Assembly: GCA_947471505.1 (NCBI GenBank)
Contig: CANIWM010000009.1
Location: 53,607-117,606, forward strand
Reading direction: 5' to 3'
Source: Chthoniobacteraceae bacterium
Lineage (GTDB): Bacteria > Verrucomicrobiota > Verrucomicrobiia > Chthoniobacterales > Chthoniobacteraceae
DNA: 64,000 nucleotides
Below, piece after piece: positions 10,101-17,506 of the stretch (positions are counted from its first letter, which is position 1; every line of letters begins with the position of its first letter). The notes under the pieces are model-generated. The model searched no databases. It was given only the letters and a program-made list of their open reading frames with translations, and was not told where the DNA came from. The position numbers and the translations under genes were made by a program.

Positions 10101-10774
10101 TTAATCGAGACCGACCCATCCGGGAACTTATCTACCGGAAGCTCCGATGGCGTGCCATTCGGGTCCTCGATGCGGTTCGTGAGCAGATACATATCGAGGT
10201 CGCCGTCCCCATCCGCATCCGCAAAATACGCGCTGTGCGAGCAGTCCACCGCATCCAACCCCGCCGCGCCTTTCAGCTCCGTGAAGACGCCTTTTCCATC
10301 GTTGAGGAAGAGCTGATTCGGCTTCATGTAGTTGCACAGATAAAGGTCGAGGTCGCCGTCCCCATCCACATCCGCCGCCGAAGCGCCTGCCGTCCACGCA
10401 TCCCCGCCATCGAGCCCCGCGCTCTTCGCAGTGGTATCTTCAAATTTCAGCCCGCCAGCGTTGCGATAGAGCACATTCGGCCCCGTCGTCCCGGCGAAAA
10501 AAACATCCGGTTTCCCATCCCCATCGAAGTCGGCAGTGACCACACCGCCGGTCGTCATCCCCGAGTGGTAAAGGTAGCTCATCGGGTGGTCCACGTTCAT
10601 CTTATTGATGGTCGTGATGCCCGTCTGCTCCGGCGTGAGCTGGGTAAAAAGCGGCTTCCCCGTGCCAGCCGAGCGGGCCGCGAGAGGTTCGGCTTTTACG
10701 CCGGCAGGAAGTTCAGCCGCGTGGGCAGCACTGAGGATGGCAATGGTCGCTGAGAGAATGAAGATTGGTTTCAT
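7127..10774 (-). CDS. Giant secreted FG-GAP/VCBS repeat protein with ASPIC/UnbV domain (CRTAC1-like)
   Basis: The 1,215-residue protein begins with a signal peptide (MKPIFILSATIAILSAAHA). It contains many FG-GAP/VCBS calcium-binding repeats of the form D.DGDGDLD (for example VTADFDGDGKPDVFF, AADVDGDGDLDLYL, AWGDVNGDGFDDLFF, AAVDYDRDGKIDLFV), which would form integrin-like beta-propellers. An ASPIC/UnbV domain near residues 535-610 (NSHAIGARVTVKTASG, then VIHWPGAG) separates two propeller blocks, and a second, weaker ASPIC-like stretch ends the protein. CRTAC1-family proteins of this build are common in PVC and Bacteroidota genomes and are probably surface adhesins or scaffolds. The D-rich codons leave a very long open frame on the other strand; this frame is preferred because of its signal and repeats. 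Confidence 0.9.
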   Translation of the reverse strand: MKPIFILSATIAILSAAHAAELPAGVKAEPLAARSAGTGKPLFTQLTPEQTGITTINKMNVDHPMSYLYHSGMTTGGVVTADFDGDGKPDVFFAGTTGPNVLYRNAGGLKFEDTTAKSAGLDGGDAWTAGASAADVDGDGDLDLYLCNYMKPNQLFLNDGKGVFTELKGAAGLDAVDCSHSAYFADADGDGDLDMYLLTNRIEDPNGTPSELPVDKFPDGSVSIKKGQEPYYHVWRFDFDNWGSEAVGTDDRFYRNDSKPGEVKFTDTTKAAGISGRGDGLGAVWTDFNLDGKIDLYVANDFHGADKLYQNNGDGTFTDVLASAVPHTPWFSMGVDAGDVNNDLMPDILVADMSATSHFKSKTTMGIMGGVDLQRSYFAATPQYMVNTLLINTGTGRFLEGSKLYGVRSSDWTWTVKFADLDLDGWQDVYFTNGISRHMNDSDIAITQSQLVGKHMFEYFKTGEMRKEVNRSYRNTGTNKFEESSKDWGLDHNGVTYGAASADLDGDGDLDIIEVNLEEPNFVLRNDSQTGNRVVLKLIGVKSNSHAIGARVTVKTASGSQMRQVSPQSGYMTYNEDIVHFGLGKDEVIEELVIHWPGAGTETLKGIKANMRYTITQPASGGEPEVPAAKIDTLFTASKSLEMLKHKDSGWDADFKRQILLPHAQSQCGPALAWGDVNGDGFDDLFFGSSAGSIAEVRLNDGKGKFIAKWVEDFRSDKASEDMGAVFFDADGDGDLDLYVASGSNEFEPKAKELADRLYLNDGKGSFTKAAEGSIPADTENDGPVAAVDYDRDGKIDLFVGARNNPGDYPHSNRSRLLHNESVGGKVKFTDVTDTVPGLANAGIVNSAIWSDTNNDGWLDLIVAAEWQPIRIFKNTQGKLADATAAAGLADIKGWWNSITAGDFDGDGDLDYAVGNNGLNTKYKQPDAHHPMVTYYADFDGTGKNNIVEMKREGENLLPERGRSCSSNAMPFIKDKFPTFKQFALASITDVYSEEKLAKAEKYEATEFQSGILWNDHGKFTFKPFERMVQIAPIHGIIAADLNGDGNCDLFLAENFFGPQIENPRYDGGLGDLLLGDGKGGFTRVEQRTSGILITGDMKSATLADWNNDNRPDIAVTRNSDTVAAYENKAGNWLRVNLPAAKAPGARITLTRGTATQTTELAAGSGYLGQNISSAFFGIGTTATAGKVRVQYADGTAAEAAFDGKAGVVTVKAAK

Positions 10775-10896
10775 TTGGGTTACTGTTTTGGATCAATATG
10801 AAATAGAGCACGAGGGCACACAGAATTTCAACAAAGGAAATTCCCGACGAGCAAGAACGCTTCGACACCGCGCGGAAATGCCGCTATTTGCCCCAC

Positions 10897-11301
10897 ATGC
10901 GACACATCTTCTGGCTCATCGCCCTGCTACCGACCCTCGCCCACGCCGGGCTAAAATGGGACACCACCCGCAAAGCAGTCACCTACAAACCCGGCACCGG
11001 CGTCTATCGCGCTGAGTTCCCTTTCAAGAACACCGGCAACTCCACCGTGAGCATCACCCAAATCCAAACCGGCTGCGCCTGCTGCACCACTGGAAAAGTG
11101 ACCAAGTGGCACTACGCCTCCGGCGAAACCGGCCAAGTCGAAATGATGGTCGATGTCCGAGGAAAAGAAGTCCCCATCGCCAAATCCATCCTCGTCCAAT
11201 TCGCCGACGGCAGCGACCCCTCGCCGCTCATCCTCGAAGTCAAAACCGCCGACGCCAAACCCGTCAAAGTCCCCCGCTGGAACATCGAGATTCGCAAATG
11301 A
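10897..11301 (+). CDS. DUF1573 secreted protein
   Basis: This 134-residue protein has a signal peptide (MRHIFWLIALLPTLAHA) followed by a single Ig-like DUF1573 domain (PF07610). Family features are the FPFKNTGNSTVSITQIQTGCACC segment, where the cysteine cluster follows the first strand pair, then GETGQVEMMVDVRGKE and a final beta strand. The ATG at 10897 is used; a TTG three codons upstream is possible but unneeded. Its stop overlaps the ATG of the amidohydrolase by 4 nt (ATGA), so the two are almost certainly co-translated. The role is unknown; PVC genomes carry many such proteins. Confidence 0.85.
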   Translation: MRHIFWLIALLPTLAHAGLKWDTTRKAVTYKPGTGVYRAEFPFKNTGNSTVSITQIQTGCACCTTGKVTKWHYASGETGQVEMMVDVRGKEVPIAKSILVQFADGSDPSPLILEVKTADAKPVKVPRWNIEIRK

Positions 11302-12212
11302 TCACACGCCGCACATTCCTCGCCCAAGCCGCCCTTGCCGCCATCCCGCTCCGCGCTGCCGAGCCCACGCGCATCGTAGATACGCACACGCATTTCTACG
11401 ACCCGACTCGCCCCGAAGGAGTCCCGTGGCCCGACCCGAACGACGCCCTCCTTTACCGCAAAGTCATGCCCGCCGAGTATCGCAAACTCGCCGAGCCCCA
11501 CGGCGTGCGCGGCACCGTCGTCGTCGAGGCCAGTCCGTGGGTCGAGGACAACCAATGGCTGCTCGACCTCGCCGCCCGCGAGCCCTTCATCCTCGGCATC
11601 GTCGGCAACCTCGACCCGCTCGCCGCCGACTTCGCCACGAACCTCGCCCGCTTTGCCAAAAACCCAAAGTTTCGCGGCATCCGAGTCAGCGGCAAACAGC
11701 TCGCCGAACGCGGCACCGAGGTCGCCTACCGCGACGCCATCCGCCGCCTCGCCGCCGCCGACCTCTCGCTCGACCTCAATGGCCCGAACGACTATCTCGC
11801 ACAAATCCCCGCGCTCTGCCGCGCCATCCCAGAACTTCGCATCATCATCGACCACGTCGGCAGTGCCGGTCCCGCCACAAAGCTCACACAGCAATGGCGC
11901 GACCGCATCCGTGCTGCCGGAGAAAGCGGACGCGTCTTTTGCAAAATCAGCGCCCTCCCCGAGCAATCCGGCGAGCCCACCGGCAAAGCGCCCACAGATA
12001 CCGCGAGCTACCGCCCCATCCTCGACGCCGTGTGGGAAGCATTTGGCCACAAGCAAGTGATCTTCGGCAGCAACTGGCCCGTCTCCGACAACGGCACAAC
12101 CTTCGACAACGTCATGAAAATCATCCGCCCCTACATCGCCGAGAAAGGCCCCGTCGCCGAGCAACGATACTTCGAGTCAAACGCCAAAGACGCCTACCGC
12201 TGGCCGGAATAG
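11298..12212 (+). CDS. Amidohydrolase 2-family metal-dependent hydrolase, exported
   Basis: This 304-residue protein starts with a twin-arginine-type signal (MITRRTFLAQAALAAIPLRA) and then a TIM-barrel amidohydrolase (PF04909). The metal-binding HxH is in VDTHTHFYDP, and other family landmarks are GIRVSGKQL, IIDHVGSAG, FCKISAL and FGSNWPVSD, which carries the catalytic aspartate. The pattern is closest to L-fuconolactonases and 2-pyrone-4,6-dicarboxylate lactonases, so a sugar lactone is a plausible substrate (inference). It overlaps DUF1573 by 4 nt. The N-terminal signal on a lactonase suggests periplasmic action. Confidence 0.88.
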   Translation: MITRRTFLAQAALAAIPLRAAEPTRIVDTHTHFYDPTRPEGVPWPDPNDALLYRKVMPAEYRKLAEPHGVRGTVVVEASPWVEDNQWLLDLAAREPFILGIVGNLDPLAADFATNLARFAKNPKFRGIRVSGKQLAERGTEVAYRDAIRRLAAADLSLDLNGPNDYLAQIPALCRAIPELRIIIDHVGSAGPATKLTQQWRDRIRAAGESGRVFCKISALPEQSGEPTGKAPTDTASYRPILDAVWEAFGHKQVIFGSNWPVSDNGTTFDNVMKIIRPYIAEKGPVAEQRYFESNAKDAYRWPE

Positions 12213-12287
12213 CTCGCTTTCACCTTCGCCACATCTTCCAGCGTGCCTTCGGGGCTCAGAAAATGGGGGCGGCTTCAAGTTTGCGCT

Positions 12288-12428
12288 TCATCGCGGATGA
12301 TGGCCAGTAGCCACTGCCGTCCGAAACTTCCCCGGATGCTGCCGATGCAAATCCCGCACCGCCGCCGTCAGCATCATCACATCCCCCGGCGACTGGCTGT
12401 TTGTGAGGAGCAGGTTGCGGGGCTTCAT
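12288..12428 (-). pseudogene. Glycosyltransferase family 9 (heptosyltransferase-like) N-terminal fragment A
   Basis: The 46 residues begin MKPRNLLLTNSQSPGDVMML and continue with TAAVRDLHRQHPGKF, then stop. The N-x-Q-S-P-G-D loop followed by TAAVRDLH and PG-F is the opening of GT9/ADP-heptose transferase-like proteins, which normally run to about 300-400 residues. Everything after the first strand-loop-helix is missing, and the sequence towards the amidohydrolase stop does not restore it. A second, diverged copy of the same start is at 12868-12972. The fragment is read as a deletion remnant, not a functional gene. Confidence 0.5.
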
Positions 12429-12448
12429 GGCGGATGACGGATTCCCTC

Positions 12449-12814
12449 TTAAATCCTTCGGCAAACCGCCTGAAGTTCCAGCACCATCCCCATGATCCTC
12501 GTGCGCTCCGGCTCCATGACATCAAGCAAATCATCCACCGCCCCATCCACGAGCGCGTTCAGGTGCGGGAGATCGTCCTCCGGGATTTCGGCCGATTTTT
12601 CGAGAATCTTGTCTGCCTCCTCAAGCTTTGCCAGAGCGTGCAGCACCCCAATGCGATGCTTCAGAGACTTCAGCGCTGCTTGTGCCGCTTTTCGCATTTC
12701 GTCCGTCTCTGGCGAGGCCGGCACAGCGATCATGCTTTCGTAATGCGCGCGCATCTTCGCCGCAAACGCCGGCTCGGTATTCAGGCGCATCAGAAACTGC
12801 GGCAGCGTCAGCAT
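12449..12814 (-). CDS. Hypothetical all-helical protein
   Basis: These 121 residues start MLTLPQFLMRLNTEPAFAAKM and are rich in Ala, Glu, Leu and Met. The predicted content is almost entirely helix, with a coiled-coil-like middle (RIGVLHALAKLEEADKILEK) and an acidic hinge (IPEDDLPHLNALVDGAVDDLL). I do not recognise the family. A GTG at 12853 would add 13 residues. It sits between the two glycosyltransferase-9 fragments on the same strand, which makes it part of the same degraded or compact locus. No signal peptide or membrane segment. Confidence 0.5.
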   Translation of the reverse strand: MLTLPQFLMRLNTEPAFAAKMRAHYESMIAVPASPETDEMRKAAQAALKSLKHRIGVLHALAKLEEADKILEKSAEIPEDDLPHLNALVDGAVDDLLDVMEPERTRIMGMVLELQAVCRRI

Positions 12815-12867
12815 CGGCTCATCTTCGGGTAGTGGTGTGAGTTTAGAAGGCACGGCAGTATTGTGAA

Positions 12868-12972
12868 TCAGACATCTTCCGCGAACTTCCACAATTTCGC
12901 TTGGAGCGCAATCAGCATCAGCACATCCCCCGGCGACTGACCATTCCTCAGCAGCAAATTGCGCACATTCAT
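12868..12972 (-). pseudogene. Glycosyltransferase family 9 N-terminal fragment B
   Basis: The 34 residues MNVRNLLLRNGQSPGDVLML... repeat the opening of fragment A (NLLL.N.QSPGDV.ML), then diverge at once (IALQAKLWKF) and stop. Both the protein and the DNA are similar to fragment A over the first ~60 bp, so the two derive from one ancestral gene or one duplicated segment. Its ATG overlaps the stop of the small ORF upstream (TATGA), as coupled genes do. Confidence 0.45.
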
Positions 12973-13100
12973 ACCCGCCACCCATCCGCCCCCTCGCCAA
13001 ACCCGCGCCGCTGCCCGTCGCTGATTCGGATGCGCGCCATCACCTCCCCGCTTTGCTGCATCACCAAATACTCCGGCCACCCGCCATAGCAGCCGACCAT
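12969..13100 (-). CDS. Small hypothetical ORF (43 aa) coupled to the GT9 fragment
   Basis: The ATG at 13100 opens a 43-residue frame, MVGCYGGWPEYLVMQQSGEV followed by MARIRISDGQRRGFGEG. The composition is protein-like and the stop overlaps the ATG of GT9 fragment B by 4 nt. I do not recognise the family. It lies 16 bp downstream of the helicase-associated-domain gene on the same strand. The alternation of hydrophobic strand and basic turn suggests a small beta fold, but this is weak evidence; it may be another remnant. Confidence 0.35.
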   Translation of the reverse strand: MVGCYGGWPEYLVMQQSGEVMARIRISDGQRRGFGEGADGWRV

Positions 13101-13116
13101 GACTGAGAGACGGCGC

Positions 13117-14856
13117 TCACCCACGCTTCTTTACCTCCCATTCAAAACCCAGCGCATCCAGCTTTCGCTTCCGTTCCTCCGGCATCCGCCCTTCGCGGAA
13201 AAGCCTCCGTTGACGATGCACCCAGCGCGCTAGGCATAAATCCTCGCTCCAGCCGTTCGGGACCCTCGTGTTCCCAAACCTCGCCTTGTACACCCGCAAC
13301 TGGATCAACTGCTCATCCACGGTTCTAAAGTGACTCTCCATTTTTGGTTTGCCGTCCGCCACCCACTGGAACCCGATTCCATCCAGTTTGCGCTTTCTCT
13401 CCTCCGTTATCTTCCCAGTGCGCCAATACTCCCGCTGCGTTTTCGTCCAATCTCCCAGCCGCCTGTTTTCCTTCCACTTACATGGAACATTCGCGTGACC
13501 GTATTTTGCCTTGAATGCACAAAGCTCCGCAAACCGTTCCTCCCAGCCTGGACGAACCGCCTTCCACGGAAACCCCACCTCATCCATCCGCTTGCGGCGA
13601 TACTCTTTCAGCGAGCCCTGCCTCCGCCAACCACGCTGCCGAAGCATCCAGCCGTGCAGTTTCGGGTCCCGCTCAAAAGTCACACCGAAATGTCCGTAGC
13701 GTTTCTTATACTCCACCAATCGCGCGAGCATGTCCTCCAAGTAAGCGTCTTGCTCTTCTACATGGACCTCCCCGATCTCCCAAGAAAAGCCAATCTTCTC
13801 CAGCCGTTGGCAATGGTCCGTCAGTAGCTTCCCTTTCCTCTTTTTCTCCCGCTGATGTTCCACCCACCGCCCCAAGACTTTGTTTTCCTTCCACTGGCAC
13901 GGCACCGTTGTGTGCCCGAATCGCTCCTTGAAATTGCAGAGCTGAACGTATTTCTCCTCCCACAGGTAATCGACCGGCTTCCACGGAAACCCCGCTTCAT
14001 CCATCCGCTTGCGCCGGTATTCCTTTAACACCCCAGTCCTCCGATACGTGCGTTGATTCGCGATCCACGCATGGAGCGCCCGATCCCGCGTCGGCGTCAC
14101 CCCCACATGTCCATATCGCTCTCGATACGCCACTAAACGGGCCAACATCCGCTCCATATACTCATCCAACTCCGGCACCAGAATCTCTTTGAACTCCCAG
14201 CAAAATCCCAGCTTCTTGAGCCGTCGGCGATATTCGGCTGAAAGCGTGCCTTCCCTCTGTTTCTTCCGCTGATGCACCACCCAGTGCCCCAGGACTTTGT
14301 TTTCTCTCCACACGCTTGGCACGTTTGTGTGCCCGAAACGCGTTTTGTAATCGCAGAGCTGAACGTACTTTTGCTCCCAACGATAATCCACCGGTTCCCA
14401 CGGAAACCCCACTTCCTCCATTCGTTTGCGCCGGTATTCCATCAACGTCCCCGCCTTCCGATACGAGCGCTGACATGCGATCCATTTGTACAGCGCAGCA
14501 TCCCGCTTCCGCGTGACCCCCGCATGCCCATATCGCTCTCGATAGGCCACCAATCGGGCGAGCATCCTTTCCAACCCAAGATCCAGTCCCTCCACAAATG
14601 GCTCCTTGATATACTCAAACTTCACTCCCATCTCCGTCAGCCGTTTCCCTCGGTCCTGTTCGATTTTTCCTTCGCGCCCCTGCTTCCGCTGATACGCCAG
14701 CCACCGCCCCAGCGCCGCGTTTCCCCGCCAATTGGCTGGCACTAGCACATGCCCAAACTTCTCCCGGAAATCACATAACTCCGCAAAACGCCGCCCCCAC
14801 AATTCATCATCCCAACCAACCAGCCGCCCGGTTTTTCGTTTCCCTTTCTTTTTCAT
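13117..14856 (-). CDS. Stand-alone protein of eight helicase-associated (HA) domains
   Basis: The 579-residue protein starts with a basic MKKKGKRKTGRLVGWDD tail and then consists only of tandem helicase-associated domains (PF03457-like), about 60-70 residues each. I count eight. Odd repeats follow W..++..L..+K.+FGH..VP..W.EN..LG.W...QR, with hallmark segments such as FGHTNVPSVWREN. Even repeats follow L...Y+.RYGH.GVT..RD..L..WI..QR, so the unit is a two-domain pair repeated four times; the last repeat has lost part of the pattern (FGNTRVP). No helicase core, nuclease or signal is present. HA domains are thought to bind nucleic acid, and the basic, aromatic-rich surface fits that. The ATG at 14856 is preferred because codons upstream run into a palindromic repeat. 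Confidence 0.85.
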   Translation of the reverse strand: MKKKGKRKTGRLVGWDDELWGRRFAELCDFREKFGHVLVPANWRGNAALGRWLAYQRKQGREGKIEQDRGKRLTEMGVKFEYIKEPFVEGLDLGLERMLARLVAYRERYGHAGVTRKRDAALYKWIACQRSYRKAGTLMEYRRKRMEEVGFPWEPVDYRWEQKYVQLCDYKTRFGHTNVPSVWRENKVLGHWVVHQRKKQREGTLSAEYRRRLKKLGFCWEFKEILVPELDEYMERMLARLVAYRERYGHVGVTPTRDRALHAWIANQRTYRRTGVLKEYRRKRMDEAGFPWKPVDYLWEEKYVQLCNFKERFGHTTVPCQWKENKVLGRWVEHQREKKRKGKLLTDHCQRLEKIGFSWEIGEVHVEEQDAYLEDMLARLVEYKKRYGHFGVTFERDPKLHGWMLRQRGWRRQGSLKEYRRKRMDEVGFPWKAVRPGWEERFAELCAFKAKYGHANVPCKWKENRRLGDWTKTQREYWRTGKITEERKRKLDGIGFQWVADGKPKMESHFRTVDEQLIQLRVYKARFGNTRVPNGWSEDLCLARWVHRQRRLFREGRMPEERKRKLDALGFEWEVKKRG

Positions 14857-14943
14857 GAGTCGGAGATGGTGGAAATTCGCGCTTGAGTTCTTATTTGGAC
14901 AGGTTGGGTGAAAGCTGCGCGCCAACGGCGCATCCCATACCAG

Positions 14944-15113
14944 CCTTGGGCAACGCCCAAGGAACATCGACGCCCGATGCCCAAGGGCTGAAAGCCCGGC
15001 CCAACTCCACGCGAGCACGCGGCAAATAGCGCGGGCTTTCAGCCCTCATATTCTCGGGTGGGGTTTGCCCTGGGGCGGTGCCCCAGGCTGGTATGGAGAC
15101 GGGCCTTCGGCCC
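14944..15113. repeat. Cluster of short GC-rich palindromes (REP-like)
   Basis: The gene-free stretch 14857-15322 holds five compact hairpins: CCTTGGGC-AAC-GCCCAAGG (14944-14962), GGGCT-GAA-AGCCC (14985-14997), GGGCTTTCAGCCC (15033-15045, the inverse of the previous one), CCTGGGGC-GGT-GCCCCAGG (15069-15087) and GGGCC-TTC-GGCCC (15101-15113). The density and the near-identical 3-nt loops are typical of dispersed extragenic palindromic elements, although only this copy is in the window. 15190-15275 is a C/T-rich low-complexity tract. Confidence 0.65.
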
Positions 15114-15322
15114 TTGCTTCCTGTCAAAACAGATGTGCAGCAGTTCATTGCTCGCGTCGGAAGACAGGTTCGGATGCTGTCATCTCAGTCGTAGTTTTTC
15201 GTTTTTTTCGCCTTCCCCGTTTTCCTGACCCCGTTTCCCGTTCGCGCTCGTTTCCCCCCGTTTCCCGTTTCGCGGGCGCGTCTTGTTTGGCGTTGGATGA
15301 ATCGAGCATTGTTGAGACGTGA

Positions 15323-15853
15323 TTACTTCTGTTGCTTCTTACGCCGCCTCAACCTCACATAAATCGCGCCCCAAATAGACGCGATGAGTGCGAGCGCGAT
15401 CCAAATCGCCCCCGCAATATACGTCAGATCGGGGTGCTCGGTTACCCATGCTGGCATTTGAACATCGGGGAACTTTTGAGGAATCCATTTGATGGTGATC
15501 CACGGCCAAAGGACCAACACAAGCCAAGCTCCAAAGATGCACAAAACGCGAGCCCCACGCAAAATCCACGGGAAAAGGAGAATGACGAAGCTGCATATCG
15601 CTGATGGAAGAACCCAGAAAATGAACCGGAATATACCGATGATCATTTTGCGAAGGAGAAGCTCGAGTTCGTGAATCCATGATGTTGCCTGAATTTCTTG
15701 GACTTGATCCTGTGGAATTATCTTTTCCTCAGAAATTTCGATTGGGTTTTCGCAATTCGGACATAGTCCCGTAGTTCCATAGTTTTCAGCAGTCACGAGG
15801 ATTCGTTGTCCGCAATTCCCACACGCGATTTTCATCCGGTCGTTTGCTTCCAT
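15323..15853 (-). CDS. Zinc-ribbon membrane protein
   Basis: The 176 residues begin with a four-cysteine zinc ribbon (IACGNCGQRIL ... GLCPNCENPIEI), followed by a polar linker and three or four hydrophobic segments (IFRFIFWVLPSAICSFVILL, VLCIFGAWLVLVLWPWI, YIAGAIWIALALIASIWG). It ends in a basic RLRRRKKQQK tail, so the C-terminus is probably cytoplasmic. ATG codons at 15853 and 15835 are both possible. It follows the PrsW protease gene by 8 bp on the same strand, so it is probably co-transcribed. Function unknown. Confidence 0.65.
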   Translation of the reverse strand: MEANDRMKIACGNCGQRILVTAENYGTTGLCPNCENPIEISEEKIIPQDQVQEIQATSWIHELELLLRKMIIGIFRFIFWVLPSAICSFVILLFPWILRGARVLCIFGAWLVLVLWPWITIKWIPQKFPDVQMPAWVTEHPDLTYIAGAIWIALALIASIWGAIYVRLRRRKKQQK

Positions 15854-15861
15854 GACTTAAT

Positions 15862-17373
15862 TTAAGAGGCGTTGTCCGCTGCTTTCATGGTGGGCAAACC
15901 GCTTTTCTCGGCTGCTTGCGCGGCGCGAATCTGCTTCAACCCATCTTGGATGTAACTGAGGACCAGAATCCAACCGACGATTCCAATAATGAGGAACTTT
16001 CCAATCAGTCCCCATTCACCCATAAAGGGAATGCCAATCGGCGCATTCCACAAGCAATGTAGCGCGACGACGAACACGAAAACACGAATAAATCGAGGGT
16101 CTTTAATCATTTCCCACTGGAACAATTTCTTTCCCTTAACCTTCCAAAAGGCCGCCGCGGCTAAACCGGTCCATACGAGATGGCCGAATGGCGCAAAAAG
16201 CCCTCGCCAAATCATTACATTCACGTCGTGCTCCAATACGTATCCGGCAGTTTCAAAGGCGGCAAATCCTGCTCCAACGGCTGCCCCAAGTAGAAGCCCG
16301 TTTAGCGTCCAACTGAATCTACGCTTAGTGACGAGTCGAATGACGGTCGCAATTTTTGCAGTTTCTTCGACAATGCCTGTCACGATGGCGTTCGACCATG
16401 AATAAACCCCTGTAGCTGGAACGAATTTCCCTAGGAACAGAGTCAATAGAATCGAGGATAAACCTCCGACTAGCGCGAATTTGAAGACCTGATACAGGGA
16501 GACATTCCGTGGGACGTTCATCTCAACAAAGAAAATCAGGATCGAAAAGGGAATGCCAAAAGAGCCCGCAAAAATGAGTCCGGGAATTAGTTTCGGATTG
16601 CCATACTGCTCTATTCCCCACCAGAAGCCCGCTGTTAAAAGAACGGACGCTATGATACATTTGAAGAACGCCCACGGCTTCGGCCAGTTTGTATCTACTT
16701 CGCTGAGCGGTGGCGTCGTGAGTTTCGTTCCGGTAATGAAGAGCTCTTCGATTTCGTCATCTGTTCGCTTTTTAAGCACGGAGCCAAAAATGTGACCTCC
16801 GCTCAGGCCCTCAATGCCGCCCACGCCGGCAGCCGCGCTGATCTTACCTGCTACTTTTCCAAAGACCGCGCCAGCACTCATGCGTGTCGCCGATTGCACC
16901 TGAAGTTGCCAGTAAGACCAACCGATACGCATCTGCTGCTCTGGAGAAAGCTCACCTTTTACAGTTTCTACGTGGTTTATGGCCGTGCTGGCACCCTCCA
17001 ACGATTGCACTGATAGAGAATTCCCGTTGAGTGTGACCAGTGCATGGTGGCCTGACGTGTGTGGGTCTTGGCACACAAAGTCGCAATCGGATGCTCGTCC
17101 AATGGAGACCGCGACATTGGACACAAGTTCGAGCCGCTTTCCGGCATCGGGACCAGCGATACAAACGAGTGTGGCCTTCCATTCCTGACCTCCAGATTGT
17201 TTGGTGAAGTCATCCACCTTTGGAAAAAGCGTGCTCAGGGGTAGCCACTCAGGCATGCCATCCTGCCACGCAAGCTCTGTGTGGGAGAATCGGCCCGACT
17301 CCAGCCCCGCTCTGATTGTTGCTTCATCAAACGGACCTTGTTTGCCCTCTGGTTTGCGTATGTAAGTGTTCAT
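15862..17373 (-). CDS. GYF_2-FHA-PrsW family intramembrane protease
   Basis: The 503-residue protein has three modules. Residues 1-50 match GYF_2/DUF4339 (MNTYIRKPEGKQGPFDEATI, then LAWQDGMPEWLPL). Residues ~65-155 form an FHA phosphopeptide-binding domain (SIGRASDCDFVCQDPHTSGHHA). Residues ~220-470 hold seven or eight membrane segments with the PrsW-family metalloprotease motifs: VEETAKIA (the EE.xK site), GAGFAAFETAGY, FGHLVWTG and ALHCLWNAP with conserved histidines. PrsW-type proteases cut membrane-anchored anti-sigma factors. The FHA domain suggests phospho-dependent control, with Thr kinases as partners (inference). The zinc-ribbon gene is 8 bp downstream. Confidence 0.85.
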   Translation of the reverse strand: MNTYIRKPEGKQGPFDEATIRAGLESGRFSHTELAWQDGMPEWLPLSTLFPKVDDFTKQSGGQEWKATLVCIAGPDAGKRLELVSNVAVSIGRASDCDFVCQDPHTSGHHALVTLNGNSLSVQSLEGASTAINHVETVKGELSPEQQMRIGWSYWQLQVQSATRMSAGAVFGKVAGKISAAAGVGGIEGLSGGHIFGSVLKKRTDDEIEELFITGTKLTTPPLSEVDTNWPKPWAFFKCIIASVLLTAGFWWGIEQYGNPKLIPGLIFAGSFGIPFSILIFFVEMNVPRNVSLYQVFKFALVGGLSSILLTLFLGKFVPATGVYSWSNAIVTGIVEETAKIATVIRLVTKRRFSWTLNGLLLGAAVGAGFAAFETAGYVLEHDVNVMIWRGLFAPFGHLVWTGLAAAAFWKVKGKKLFQWEMIKDPRFIRVFVFVVALHCLWNAPIGIPFMGEWGLIGKFLIIGIVGWILVLSYIQDGLKQIRAAQAAEKSGLPTMKAADNAS

Positions 17374-17506
17374 TGTTATTTTTTGAGAGCACGTCGGGTC
17401 ACGATGACGTAGAAACGTCTTTGGTCACCGAATGTGTGTCGAGCACGAAGTAAATTCCCAACCAGTCCTTCGCGCTATTCCAGAAAGTTCTTCCGTGGGA
17501 AAGCGG

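Noticed and set aside
7670..10753. Open frame of 1,027 codons opposite the FG-GAP gene
   Set aside because: It has no signal peptide or domain and is rich in Val, Glu and Ala as expected from the complement of Asp/Gly-rich repeats; the real gene has signal, FG-GAP and ASPIC features.
14891..15148. 85-codon minus-strand frame in the palindrome cluster
   Set aside because: It is made of the palindromes (Gly/Pro/Arg-rich) and has no protein-like features.
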